Notes under the pieces: model-generated
Databases searched by the model: none
What the model was told of the DNA's origin: nothing
Seen by the model: the letters and a program-made list of their open reading frames with translations, nothing else
Source: Candidatus Dormiibacter spiritus
GTDB lineage: Bacteria > Chloroflexota > Dormibacteria > Dormibacterales > Dormibacteraceae
DNA: 42,013 bases
Assembly (NCBI GenBank): GCA_003244185.1
Contig: QHBT01000061.1
Location: 1 to 42,013 of the forward strand
Direction of reading: 5' to 3'
Made by a program: the position numbers and the translations under genes
Shown here: positions 35,439-42,013 of the stretch, in pieces
Position numbering within the stretch: the stretch's first letter is position 1
Layout: every line of letters starts with the position of its first letter

Positions 35439-36356
35439 ATGGAAGGCAGCGACATCCAACTTTCGATTAGCGGTCCGCCCAAAAGAGCTACTCTGGGCAG
35501 ACTCGCCGTCAAAACACTGCAGAATAAACAGGATGCTCCCAAGGGACTGCGTTTGTTCCTCGAATACCACCCGAACCTTGAGTGCGACCTTCACCCAATC
35601 GAACCTTGGGTCTGGCTGGAAGCCACCATTTCTGGCAGAGATGATCAACATGAGTACGTCTATGGAGCTGTCGACGTCGCAGCCAATGGGCTCTTCAACC
35701 CGGGGTACGAGTCTCAGAATGTGCTATGGACTTGGGAGCTGACGTCCCAAGACCTGGAAGCAATCGAGCGACACCGACATGCCCAGAGCCGCATGTTGTA
35801 TTTCACTGTTAAGCTAGCGGGGATCATTCATGCCGCCGACGAGATTAGAAGGGTTTCAGGCGACGGGAGCTTTACAATCCCACTCTCCCAGTGGGAAGAC
35901 TGCCTGTCCGCGCTCGGATATCAGCTGCCACCCTCAACAATGGGGCTAGCAGGGCTCGCGAGTACAACTCATCCATCCTGGGATGACGCGATGAGGCAGC
36001 TCGAGGAGGCTCGGAAGCATATCCGTGCCGGCGAGGACTACCAGGCACTGACAGCGGCGCTTGACAAGTTCTCAGCTGTCGTGAAGGCCCCATACAATCC
36101 AGACTCATGGCTCGAGCTCCTGAAAGACGACGAACCGGCGCAGCGCCGTGAAGCTATCAGTCAGGAACTGGGTCGACACTGCACACTGCTTAATCGAGTG
36201 GGGTGGCACCGTGGCGCTACAGAGTCTGATGAGGGCCAGCATCATCGTATGCCTCTGGATCATTGGGAGGCTGAACTTCTGGTCGCCACCTCTCAATTCT
36301 TACTGACCTACGCCATCAGACTCAAGATGATCAGTCCGAATGCCCATCAGGGTTAA
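35439..36356 (+). CDS. Unrecognised protein, 305 residues
   Basis: I cannot assign a family. The N-terminal about 135 residues are strand-rich ('CDLHPIEPWVWLEATISG', 'YVYGAVDVAANGLFNPGYES'). The region about 180-305 is helical ('WDDAMRQLEEARKHIRAGED', 'HWEAELLVATSQFLLTYAI') and could be a HEPN-like or ligand-binding bundle, but no R-x4-6-H motif is plain. The gene is clearly less GC-rich than its neighbours and uses many A/T-ending codons, suggesting recent transfer. It has its own readable promoter and stands beside the IS256 remnant at the edge of the restriction/toxin cluster. ATG 35439 follows AAGGCG. Confidence 0.65.
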   Translation: MEGSDIQLSISGPPKRATLGRLAVKTLQNKQDAPKGLRLFLEYHPNLECDLHPIEPWVWLEATISGRDDQHEYVYGAVDVAANGLFNPGYESQNVLWTWELTSQDLEAIERHRHAQSRMLYFTVKLAGIIHAADEIRRVSGDGSFTIPLSQWEDCLSALGYQLPPSTMGLAGLASTTHPSWDDAMRQLEEARKHIRAGEDYQALTAALDKFSAVVKAPYNPDSWLELLKDDEPAQRREAISQELGRHCTLLNRVGWHRGATESDEGQHHRMPLDHWEAELLVATSQFLLTYAIRLKMISPNAHQG

Positions 36357-36379
36357 GGCGAGCCCCTTTCCCCATCGCG

Positions 36380-36607
36380 CTAGAGGTGGCGAATGATATG
36401 AGCTGGAGGATGTCGCTTCCGATCGTTGACTAGGTCTAGCCAGCACTGCCGGCAGACGGCAAGGCGAGGCTCGATCTCCGCGACCGGCCGGCCTTGTGGA
36501 TCAAGTTGGATGGTGCCGCTGCGGAACATGACCTGAGTGGCAGGCGCTGCCCTGCAGCTTTCACAGACCTCATCGGGCTGCACCTTGGTGCGATCTGATT
36601 CGCTCAT
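36380..36607 (-). CDS. Small Cys-pair protein, 75 residues
   Basis: Protein of 75 residues with two Cys pairs, 'CESC' near residue 15 and 'CRQC' near 52, spaced like a zinc-binding treble-clef or ribbon. The centre has a strand-rich part ('TIQLDPQGRPVAEIEPR'). No family is recognised. It follows the 78-residue zinc-ribbon gene by 22 bases in the same direction, probably an operon. ATG 36607 has no clear Shine-Dalgarno. Confidence 0.6.
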   Translation of the reverse strand: MSESDRTKVQPDEVCESCRAAPATQVMFRSGTIQLDPQGRPVAEIEPRLAVCRQCWLDLVNDRKRHPPAHIIRHL

Positions 36608-36629
36608 GGGATGAGTAGGATGAAAGGCA

Positions 36630-36866
36630 TTAGCGACCGAATTGATCGATTGACCGTCTCAGGTCTGTCATCGCGAGATCGACGTCGTCGAGGCTCTTTT
36701 GGACCGACGGATCGGCCCTGAGCTGTATCTCGCGGTTGCACCGCGGACAGACCACCACCTTGCCAGCTAGAGCTTCTGCCATGCTCACTTCGACCGGACC
36801 ACCACAGCCGGGGCAATTCGCAGAGATGGGATGACTGGCGAGGTTGGACGTGAGGGAATCGGCCAT
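36630..36866 (-). CDS. Zinc-ribbon protein, 78 residues
   Basis: Small protein with 'CPGCGG' near residues 18-23 and 'CPRCNREI' near 40-47, a standard four-Cys zinc ribbon, followed by a short helical tail ('DDVDLAMTDLRRSIDQ'). Function unknown; such ribbons bind nucleic acid or protein partners. I chose ATG 36866 because upstream open sequence is not protein-like; TATACT lies ten bases upstream (36881-36876) and may be a -10 box giving a near-leaderless mRNA, with no good -35. Confidence 0.65.
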   Translation of the reverse strand: MADSLTSNLASHPISANCPGCGGPVEVSMAEALAGKVVVCPRCNREIQLRADPSVQKSLDDVDLAMTDLRRSIDQFGR

Positions 36867-37415
36867 GGCCGGTTGAGTATACGAAACAGGCTTTCCCGCC
36901 CCGATAATCGTAGGACTCAAGCTCCCGATAAGCGACTTTAATGCACCCGTTTCCCTTAGCGCCGACAATGACGCCTTCTGCAAGTCGCTGGTGCGGAGGT
37001 GGACCTGACGCGGCTCCGCACCCGCGGGGGATGAGATGGAAGAGGGTGGTCGCCACCCCCTAGGTCGACTGGCTCAAGACGCAGTGCGCCGGAACGGAGC
37101 ACCGAAGCTGCCACTGAAGATCAGCGCCGCACCGAACCTGAGCGATCGCAGAACTAAGGAGATCATGGTGGCACAGGATGGTGGCCTGGAATCGCTGCCA
37201 GGGCGGCCTCAACACTGCCGAGGCTGTGCCACCTCCTGATCGCCTATGGCCGCCGTGCACAGCTTGAACCCTGGCAACCCACCTGGCTCGGCCCAGCCCA
37301 AGGCGGAAACCGCGAGGGAGCGGCATCGTCAGGCGGCGGCGACCACCGGAGGTCATTGCCCCCCCGTCAGCAGGAAGTCCGAGGGGTCGAGCCGTGTGCT
37401 ACTCTCTCTCGCGCA
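36867..37415. other. Intergenic region with a palindrome
   Basis: No gene I can support in about 550 bases. GGGTGG-TCG-CCACCC at 37044-37058 is a perfect short hairpin of unknown role. A 22-codon open frame near 37165 follows AAGGAG very closely, but the peptide looks random. Confidence 0.35.
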
Positions 37416-37955
37416 GTGCGAGGAGGTGTACTAGCCGCCATCGCCGCTCTGGTCATTCTGGCCGCCTGCGGCGGCGGGAGTAGCGGGGGGGGCGGGCCCA
37501 GCTCAGCTGCGGTGCACAGCGCCAAGCCAACACCCACACCGACCCCGAAGCTTCCGACGGCGGCTGAGGTTGTGGCGAAGCTCCAGGCGGCAGGACTGCC
37601 GATGACGGCGGTGACGGAGGTCACAGAAGACACCGACCCCAACCATCTGCTCGGCCGCCCGCACGGGTACACCTCGAAGACGGAATGGCGGGATCTGAGA
37701 GTCCCAGGCAGCGGGTCCGGAGGCACGGACGCCGGCGGTAGCGTGGAGGCGTTCGCCAACGCGGATGACGCTCAGGCCAGAGCCGTCTACGTCGGCGGTA
37801 TTGTCAAAGAGAATCCTCTCTTCGGCTCCTACAACTACCTGAGCCGTTCGGGTGCTTTCTTTCTTCGCGTGTCCCGCATCCTCAAACCCTCCGAGGCCGA
37901 CACCTACGCCTCGGCGCTCAAGGCAACGTACACGGACCTCGGCCCTGCCCCTTAG
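37416..37955 (+). CDS. Secreted lipoprotein, unknown function
   Basis: Lipoprotein of 179 residues from GTG 37416 (199 from TTG 37356). The signal 'VRGGVLAAIAALVILAAC' ends in a lipobox Cys at about residue 18. A Gly/Ser-rich and then Thr/Pro-rich linker (about 19-45) leads to a globular domain (about 48-179) of unknown family, with 'YNYLSRSGAFFLRVSRIL' near the end. The mature protein should be anchored on the outer face of the membrane. GTG 37416 is preferred because it begins the signal directly; the longer version adds a polar stretch before it. Confidence 0.7.
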   Translation: MRGGVLAAIAALVILAACGGGSSGGGGPSSAAVHSAKPTPTPTPKLPTAAEVVAKLQAAGLPMTAVTEVTEDTDPNHLLGRPHGYTSKTEWRDLRVPGSGSGGTDAGGSVEAFANADDAQARAVYVGGIVKENPLFGSYNYLSRSGAFFLRVSRILKPSEADTYASALKATYTDLGPAP

Positions 37956-38297
37956 CTGCGACGCCGCCGATCCCGAAGCCGTCGAGGTCGATGGAATGGC
38001 CAAGCTTGGGACGATGCCGCCAGGGTGACCGTCCCGGTGATACCGAGCCCCAGTTCGATCGCCCGGAGGAAGCCAGACCACTCCTCTCCGATTGTTATCA
38101 GGCTGAATTGGAGTTGTACCCAGGTGATCCCCGAGGGCTCGATCCGGCGATCCTTGGTTTGGTGAGCCACAACCCTCGTAGGCGTCGCTCTGGGCCTCAG
38201 TGCGGCCAAGTGCCCGGCGGGCCTGCTCGCGTCGCGGGCCAGGCGGACCTTCTCGGAGCGTTCGCGGGTCACCAGGACGCCCTCACGCCGCTGACGT
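37956..38297. other. Gap with a possible gene fragment
   Basis: No firm gene. On the minus strand an open frame from GTG 38272 to 37952 encodes 106 residues, of which 'TRERSEKVRLARDASRPAGH' and 'VQLQFSLITIGEEWSGFLRA' look partly protein-like, with an Arg-rich tail. It may be a remnant. It is downstream of the PLD-like gene in the same direction. Confidence 0.25.
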
Positions 38298-39119
38298 TCA
38301 TTCCGGCTCCGGCTCCTCGGCTTCGCTGTACTCGCTCATCAACTCGGCGAATGCGTCGTCATCCCACTCGCCCGCGACCAATTCCGGGCTTGGCCGCCCG
38401 GCCACACTTCCCTGTGGTTCGCTGAGCTTGATCACGGCCGTGAGGAAGTCCAGTGAATCCTTCGCCAGCGCCTCGTCGTGACTCCAGGCGCCGAACTCTA
38501 TGTGCCATTGCGAGGCGGTGGTCCAATTGGCGGACCCCATCCAGACGCTCATCGGCAGCAGGTGGTCATCCCAGCCGCCACCATCGCTCTCCCACGTATA
38601 GGCGGCGCAGCACACCGCCAGCTTGGCGTGCAACAACGGCACCTTTTCCTTGCCTCGCTGCCTCCACCCGACCACGCGAACTGGCTCTAGTCCTCGGTCG
38701 CCGGGCATGTGATACGGGTGGACGACAGGGTGGCGGCCCCCCTCATCACTTGGCCCCCAGTCCTGGAGGTCCCGGAGCAGCATCTGCCAGACGCCTTCAC
38801 CCTCGCTGCTGAGCCGATCTAGCTGGGGACCGTACGCGCTCTTGTCAACCACCACGCAGTAGTTACCGATGGCCAGCAGGGCATCGACAACCTCCCGACT
38901 GGTGATCCAGGGCACACAGCCGAGCACGACCGGGTATGCCTCCGCCTTCCCGGGGAAGCGCTGGTGCACAGCGGCCGGATGGGCGCGCAGACCCTCGGCG
39001 AGGTCGGCCACGACGCCACGCCCATAGGTCGCCCGCCAGGTGTTGCCAGGGCCCCAGAGTCGTGGACCGGCGAAGTCCTGAAAGGCTCGGTAGGCTCCGA
39101 GCGGGGGAGTGTCGTCCAC
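38298..39119 (-). CDS. Phospholipase-D-like protein
   Basis: Protein of 273 residues with one PLD-type half-site: 'PLLHAKLAVC' carries His164 and Lys166 (H-x-K), and 'VWMGSANWTTASQWHIE' near 192-208 is the following G-S-x-N element. The usual Asp after the Lys is not at its normal distance. A single HKD motif suggests that it works as a dimer, as in bacterial Nuc-type nucleases and PLD-like helicase-associated nucleases. The tail is acidic. Substrate (nucleic acid or lipid) unknown; no signal peptide, so cytoplasmic. It starts at GTG 39119. Confidence 0.75.
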   Translation of the reverse strand: MDDTPPLGAYRAFQDFAGPRLWGPGNTWRATYGRGVVADLAEGLRAHPAAVHQRFPGKAEAYPVVLGCVPWITSREVVDALLAIGNYCVVVDKSAYGPQLDRLSSEGEGVWQMLLRDLQDWGPSDEGGRHPVVHPYHMPGDRGLEPVRVVGWRQRGKEKVPLLHAKLAVCCAAYTWESDGGGWDDHLLPMSVWMGSANWTTASQWHIEFGAWSHDEALAKDSLDFLTAVIKLSEPQGSVAGRPSPELVAGEWDDDAFAELMSEYSEAEEPEPE

Positions 39120-39302
39120 TCAGAGTCAGCTTAGGCATGAACTATGCGGCAGCGCGGTTCGGCCTCAAGCTGACGCCAGAGTCACTAGCCCAGTTCCTCG
39201 GGAAGTAGTCCTCTTTCCGCGGGGGGCTAAGCAGCGTAGGGCTCATTCGTGCACATTTAAGCGATCCCGGCCAGCCGGTCGCCACGTGATCGAGCGCTTG
39301 AC

Positions 39303-39394
39303 GGCGGACAGTAGAAACTCCCGGTAGGCGGACACGGAAATCCCTGTGGGCGGACACCAAATCTCCCGCTAGGCGGACTGCAAACCTCCCGTGC
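39303..39394. repeat. Four degenerate GGCGGAC repeats
   Basis: GGCGGAC begins at 39303, 39327, 39349 and 39372 (24, 22 and 23 bases apart), each followed by an A-rich segment and CTCCC-like bases. On the opposite strand the unit begins TGTCCGCC. Repeated TGTCCGCC blocks of this spacing resemble the multiple transposase-binding repeats at IS21-family ends, from general knowledge rather than a search. No istA/istB gene follows, so this would be an orphan end. Confidence 0.6.
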
Positions 39395-39419
39395 CTGTCC
39401 ACCGCTGCGGCTGCCGACG

Positions 39420-39692
39420 GTGGCCAGGCCCGCCCTCGACCTCGTTCGCAGCCTCCGCCGCGACGGCGTCCCCATTGACGACAACGCGCAGCTCACCGGC
39501 CGCTTCCCGCGGGCACCGACCGACCTGCCCGATCTCCAGCACCTGCGCGACCCCGGCGTCACCGACGACCTCCAGCGCAAGCTCATGCGCTACATCCGCG
39601 AGCACAACAAGCGTGCTCGGCCAATCAAGGCGAAGTACGCCGACCCGACTCACCGCATTCGTGCTCACCATTCAGCCGGTACGAGCAACTAG
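39420..39692 (+). pseudogene. IS630-like transposase C-terminal fragment
   Basis: Open frame of about 90 residues whose second half, 'DLQRKLMRYIREHNKRARPI' followed by 'KAKYADPTHRI', matches the C-terminal end of IS630-type transposases. The catalytic DDE residues are absent, and the first 40 residues are not recognisable. It starts just after the GGCGGAC repeats. A dead fragment of a second insertion sequence. Confidence 0.55.
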
Positions 39693-39736
39693 CATCCGGT
39701 TTAGAGCCGGCCGGCCGTGGGTAAAGTCGCCGGAAC

Positions 39737-39910
39737 ATGTCTACGGCAGTCGGCGCCAGCGATGACGGCTTCCAGCGGTTCCGGCAATGGCTCGGGATCG
39801 CCGTGGCCGCATATGGCGCGTACCAAGCGGTGAGGGCCGGCAAGCTCACGCCTCACGCGGTCGTGGCGGTCGCTGGCCTCCTCGTCGCTCTCGGACCTGA
39901 GCTCGGCTAG
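39737..39910 (+). CDS. 57-residue membrane protein
   Basis: Short gene from ATG 39737 to TAG 39910. The peptide starts 'MSTAVGASDDGFQRFRQWLG', has a first hydrophobic stretch at about residues 19-33, a basic turn ('VRAGKLTP'), and a second hydrophobic stretch at about 40-53. It looks like a small two-helix membrane hairpin. Third positions are mostly G/C. No family is recognised. Confidence 0.5.
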   Translation: MSTAVGASDDGFQRFRQWLGIAVAAYGAYQAVRAGKLTPHAVVAVAGLLVALGPELG

Positions 39911-40068
39911 GTCTCCGGCGACGGCGACTTAGAGCCCGGGCCGGGCGGTCGAAGCACGTCTCCCGTGTTCGGCATCTCGGTTAGCGGCACTACCGGCAGC
40001 CCGAGTCGCTTGAGCCCGGCCACCCACCAATCATCGAGCTCGAGGGCTCCTGTGGTGCTTCTAGGCCT
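39907..40068 (-). other. Possible gene remnant
   Basis: Minus-strand frame open for about 53 codons, coding-like at 'LELDDWWVAGLKRLGLPVVP' and ending in a Pro/Ser-rich tail at TAG 39907-39909. It lacks a clear start and converges with the 57-residue gene. Confidence 0.22.
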
Positions 40069-40127
40069 TCAGGGATCGGTGGAGAGGTTGTCCGGAACCC
40101 TGGCGTGCGTGCGCTGCGGCGCCGTTT

Positions 40128-40638
40128 TCAGTTAGTTGTGGTGGGCTGCTGTTTCAATTCGGCATCGGACGGCGCGGGAAGATCATGCGCTTCCTTCGCG
40201 GTCGCCATGAATTCCAGACGGTTGCCGTGCGCATCGTGCGCATAGAAGCGGCGGTACTCAGGCATCAGGTCGTCCCACTCGACAGAGAAGCCGTAGCTCT
40301 CCAGGCGGGCGGCGAGCCTGTCAACATCATCGCTCAGGATCGCCGGATGCGCCTTTCTCGCCGGGCGAAACTCAGCCTCCACCCCAAGATGGATCTGGAC
40401 GTTGCCAAAACGGAACCAGACGCCGCCCCGCCCTGCCAGAGCCCGCCGGCTTCCGTACCTCGGTCATCCCCAGCCCAGCCGCGTAGAATCGCCTGCCCTC
40501 GTCTTCACCACCGGGGCGGATCGCCAGCTGCACGTGGTGTAGCTGCCACTGGCTCGCCGAGCCATCAATGCCGACTGATTCCTCGATTGGTGGACTGCTT
40601 GGTAGATTACTCTCGGGTTTCACTGTCAGTTCCTTCAT
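40128..40638 (-). pseudogene. VOC-family (glyoxalase-like) gene, frameshifted
   Basis: Vicinal-oxygen-chelate superfamily gene split by one extra base. The 5' part from ATG 40638 holds 'WQLHHVQLAIRPGGEDEGRR' and 'FYAAGLGMTEVRKPA'. The 3' part, in the next frame, reads 'GRGGVWFRFGNVQIHLGVEA', then 'HPAILSDDVDRLAARLESYG' and 'YAHDAHGNRLEFM'. Removing one base from the run at about 40443-40445 joins them into about 169 residues, a normal single VOC module pair with metal ligands His and Glu visible. Relatives include glyoxalase, fosfomycin and bleomycin resistance proteins; the substrate is not assignable. Intact apart from the shift, so sequencing error is possible. Confidence 0.75.
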
Positions 40639-40678
40639 TAGCTCTGTCGATGTTCGCCATTCCGCCGATTGATTGTGG

Positions 40679-40780
40679 CTAGGGCCACCGCCATCCTCGC
40701 GAGACGGGCAGGATGTGATCCAAGATGGCCGGCAGCTCGCTCTCGAGGCGATCACGGATGTTAGCGATGGCCTGGGAGGC
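40679..40780 (-). other. Possible gene 3' end cut by IS3
   Basis: Minus-strand coding-like tail 'ASQAIANIRDRLESELPAIL', ending at TAG 40679-40681, runs up to the left end of the IS3-family element. It may be the last codons of a gene interrupted by that insertion. Family not recognised. Confidence 0.25.
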
Positions 40781-40855
40781 TGACCTGACCCCCGAGAACT
40801 GGTCCATCTGATATGAGGGTTCCAACACCGCCCGAGAGGGCAAGGAGGAACCGAA

Positions 40856-41134
40856 GTGAAAGGCAGAAAGCACACCCCGGAGCAGGTTGTCCGCAAGCTC
40901 CGCGAAGCGGACCGGCTGCTCGCCGAGGGCAACACCGTTGCCCAGGTGGCCAAGACGCTGGAGATCAGTGAGCAGACCTTCAGCCGCTGGCGCAACCAGT
41001 ACGGCGGCATGAAGGTCGACGATGCCAAGGAGCTGCGCCGGCTCCGCGACGAGAACGGGCGGCTGAAGCGGATGGTGGCCGACCAGGCGCTCGACATCGA
41101 GATGCTCAAGGAAGTCGCCCGGGGAAACTTCTGA
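40856..41134 (+). CDS. IS3-family transposase OrfA
   Basis: DNA-binding half of 92 residues: helix-turn-helix 'TPEQVVRKLREADRLLAEGN' and 'TVAQVAKTLEISEQTFSRWR' (about 6-45), then a leucine-zipper-like helix 'LRRLRDENGRLKRMVADQAL'. It starts at GTG 40856 with GGAGG and AACCG just upstream. Its last codons contain GGGAAAC (41122-41128) in the X-XXY-YYZ register just before TGA 41132-41134, the site for -1 slippage into orfB. Confidence 0.9.
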   Translation: MKGRKHTPEQVVRKLREADRLLAEGNTVAQVAKTLEISEQTFSRWRNQYGGMKVDDAKELRRLRDENGRLKRMVADQALDIEMLKEVARGNF

Positions 41135-41994
41135 GCCCGGCCCGCCGACGAGACGCCGTCCGCCACCTGGAGGGGCGATTCGGGGTCTCGGAGCGCAGGG
41201 CGTGTCGGGCGATCGGGCAACATCGGACCAGCCAGCGACGGGCACCGCGGCCGGTGCTGGCGCCCGAGCAGCAGCTGCGCTGGCGGCTGCGGGAGATCTC
41301 AAAGGACTGGCCGCGCTACGGCTTTCGGAGGGCATGGGCGCTGCTGCAGCAGGAGGGGTGGAAGGTGAACCGCAAGCGAGTTCAGAGAATCTGGCGGGAG
41401 GAGGGCCTGCGGGTTCCGGCCTACGCGCCCAAGCGTCGCCGAGTGGGCGAAAGCACCGTCCCCGCCCAGCGCCTGCGGGCGGAGCGGCCGAATCACGTCT
41501 GGGCCCTGGACTTCCTCTTCGACGCCACCTCCGACGGTCGGCCGCTCAAGGTGTTGACGATGTGCGATGAATTCACCCGCGAGAGCATCGGTCGTCGGCT
41601 CGGCCGCTCGATCACCGCCGATGATGTCGTCGCGGTCCTCGACGAGGCCATCCGACAACGCGGTGCGCCCACCTTCATCCGCTGCGACAACGGGCCCGAG
41701 CTGGTCGCCGCCGCGATCAAGGATTGGTGCCGATTCGCCGGCACTGGGACCCTCTACATCGAGCCCGGTAGCCCCTGGCAGAACCCCTTCGTGGAGAGCT
41801 TCAACGGCAAAGCCCGTGACGAGCTCTTCGCCCGCGAGATCTTCGATTCGGTCTTCGAGGCCCGCGTCCTCTACGACGACTGGTGTGACGTTTACAATCG
41901 GCTCCGGCCGCACAGCTCGCTCGGCTACATGCCGCCAGCCGTCTTTGCGGCCGCGCTCATCAACCCGGAACCCTTATTGAGGGTGGACCACTAA
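41128..41994 (+). CDS. IS3-family transposase OrfB (DDE)
   Basis: Catalytic half, read after -1 frameshift at 41122-41128 (continuing 'LLSPARRRDAVRHLEGRFG'); an independent start is less likely. The rve/DDE domain is complete: Asp in 'ALDFLFDATSDG', Asp in 'FIRCDNGPELVAAAI', and Glu in 'PFVESFNGKARDELFAREIF'. The end 'YNRLRPHSSLGYMPPAVFA' is typical of IS3. OrfAB would be the active transposase of about 380 residues. The coding end lies inside the right inverted end, as is common in the family. Confidence 0.9.
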   Translation, partial: LLSPARRRDAVRHLEGRFGVSERRACRAIGQHRTSQRRAPRPVLAPEQQLRWRLREISKDWPRYGFRRAWALLQQEGWKVNRKRVQRIWREEGLRVPAYAPKRRRVGESTVPAQRLRAERPNHVWALDFLFDATSDGRPLKVLTMCDEFTRESIGRRLGRSITADDVVAVLDEAIRQRGAPTFIRCDNGPELVAAAIKDWCRFAGTGTLYIEPGSPWQNPFVESFNGKARDELFAREIFDSVFEARVLYDDWCDVYNRLRPHSSLGYMPPAVFAAALINPEPLLRVDH

Positions 41995-42013
41995 ACGGGG
42001 ACCGGTCACGGGC

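Larger units (their letters stand above)
40781..42008 (+). mobile_element. IS3-family insertion sequence
   Basis: Element of about 1228 bases with imperfect inverted ends of about 42 bases. The left end (40781-40823) begins TGACCTGACCCCCG. The right end read on the minus strand (42008-41967) begins TGACCGGTCCCCG. Both share TGGTCCA and end near AGGGTTCC. It holds orfA and orfB in the IS3 arrangement with a readable frameshift site. No clear target duplication is visible; only five bases lie beyond the right end. It appears complete and probably able to move. Confidence 0.85.

Noticed and set aside
37165..37239. 22-codon peptide after AAGGAG
   Set aside because: Spacing to ATG is only three bases and the peptide has no hydrophobic helix or repeated pattern.
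40679..41335. Minus-strand frame running through the IS3 left end
   Set aside because: Most of it is antisense to orfA; only the last 100 bases, outside the IS, look coding and are listed as a possible remnant.
40774..42013. Target-site duplication flanking the IS3 element
   Set aside because: The bases before 40781 and after 42008 do not match over 3 or 4 positions; only five bases remain on the right.

Overview
The window is high-GC DNA (roughly two-thirds G+C by eye) from a bacterium with a free-living, soil-type gene set. No rRNA or marker gene fixes the taxon. A PrgI/VirB4-type pair, an LprG-like lipoprotein next to a DHA2 exporter, LigD split into separate Pol and PE-ligase proteins, NDH-2, and many GTG/TTG starts with little or no Shine-Dalgarno suggest a deep Terrabacteria lineage (Dormibacterota/Chloroflexota-like, or a distant actinobacterium). 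That placement is inference.

Layout. (1) 1-2130: a cupin gene and a tyrosine-recombinase integrase lying against the 3' end of a tRNA-Lys(CTT) gene, the usual arrangement of an integrated element; most of that element would lie left of the window. (2) 2229-9870: a plus-strand block of ordinary-looking genes: a PrgI-like membrane protein coupled to a VirB4-like ATPase, an unknown protein, an alpha/beta hydrolase, D-aminoacyl-tRNA deacylase, a PLP threonine/serine dehydratase, a CBS/zinc-ribbon protein and a class I/II aminotransferase. Several overlap by a few bases. (3) 9964-16450: mainly a minus-strand series, LigD PE-ligase -> LigD polymerase -> NDH-2 -> LprG-like lipoprotein -> DHA2 exporter, covering end joining, respiration and probable envelope lipid/drug export. 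(4) 16574-19878: a TetR regulator with an operator-like palindrome, a glycosyltransferase gene broken by two one-base shifts, a DUF2461 gene, and an ArsR-type regulator with a promoter/operator readable base by base.

(5) 20088-36866 is the accessory core. It opens with a 40-residue membrane peptide and a large serine recombinase. It then carries an unrecognised 402-residue protein with a weak nuclease-like signature, a divergent 63-residue protein, a protein of about 630 residues with a C-terminal HEPN-like motif (apparently frameshifted), an EndoIII-like pseudogene, a complete type I restriction-modification operon (hsdM-hsdS-hsdR), a HTH/PIN toxin-antitoxin pair, an IS256 remnant, an unrecognised 305-residue protein and two small zinc-ribbon proteins. 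This looks like a defence island. The best candidates for something undescribed are the 402-residue protein with its 63-residue neighbour, the HEPN-like protein, and the 305-residue protein.

(6) 36867-42013 is sparse and decayed: a lipoprotein, a phospholipase-D-like protein, four degenerate GGCGGAC repeats, an IS630-like fragment, a 57-residue membrane protein, a frameshifted VOC-family gene, and an apparently complete IS3-family element with a readable -1 frameshift site. Several genes differ from intact only by single-base shifts, so real decay and assembly error must be separated before the pseudogene calls are trusted.
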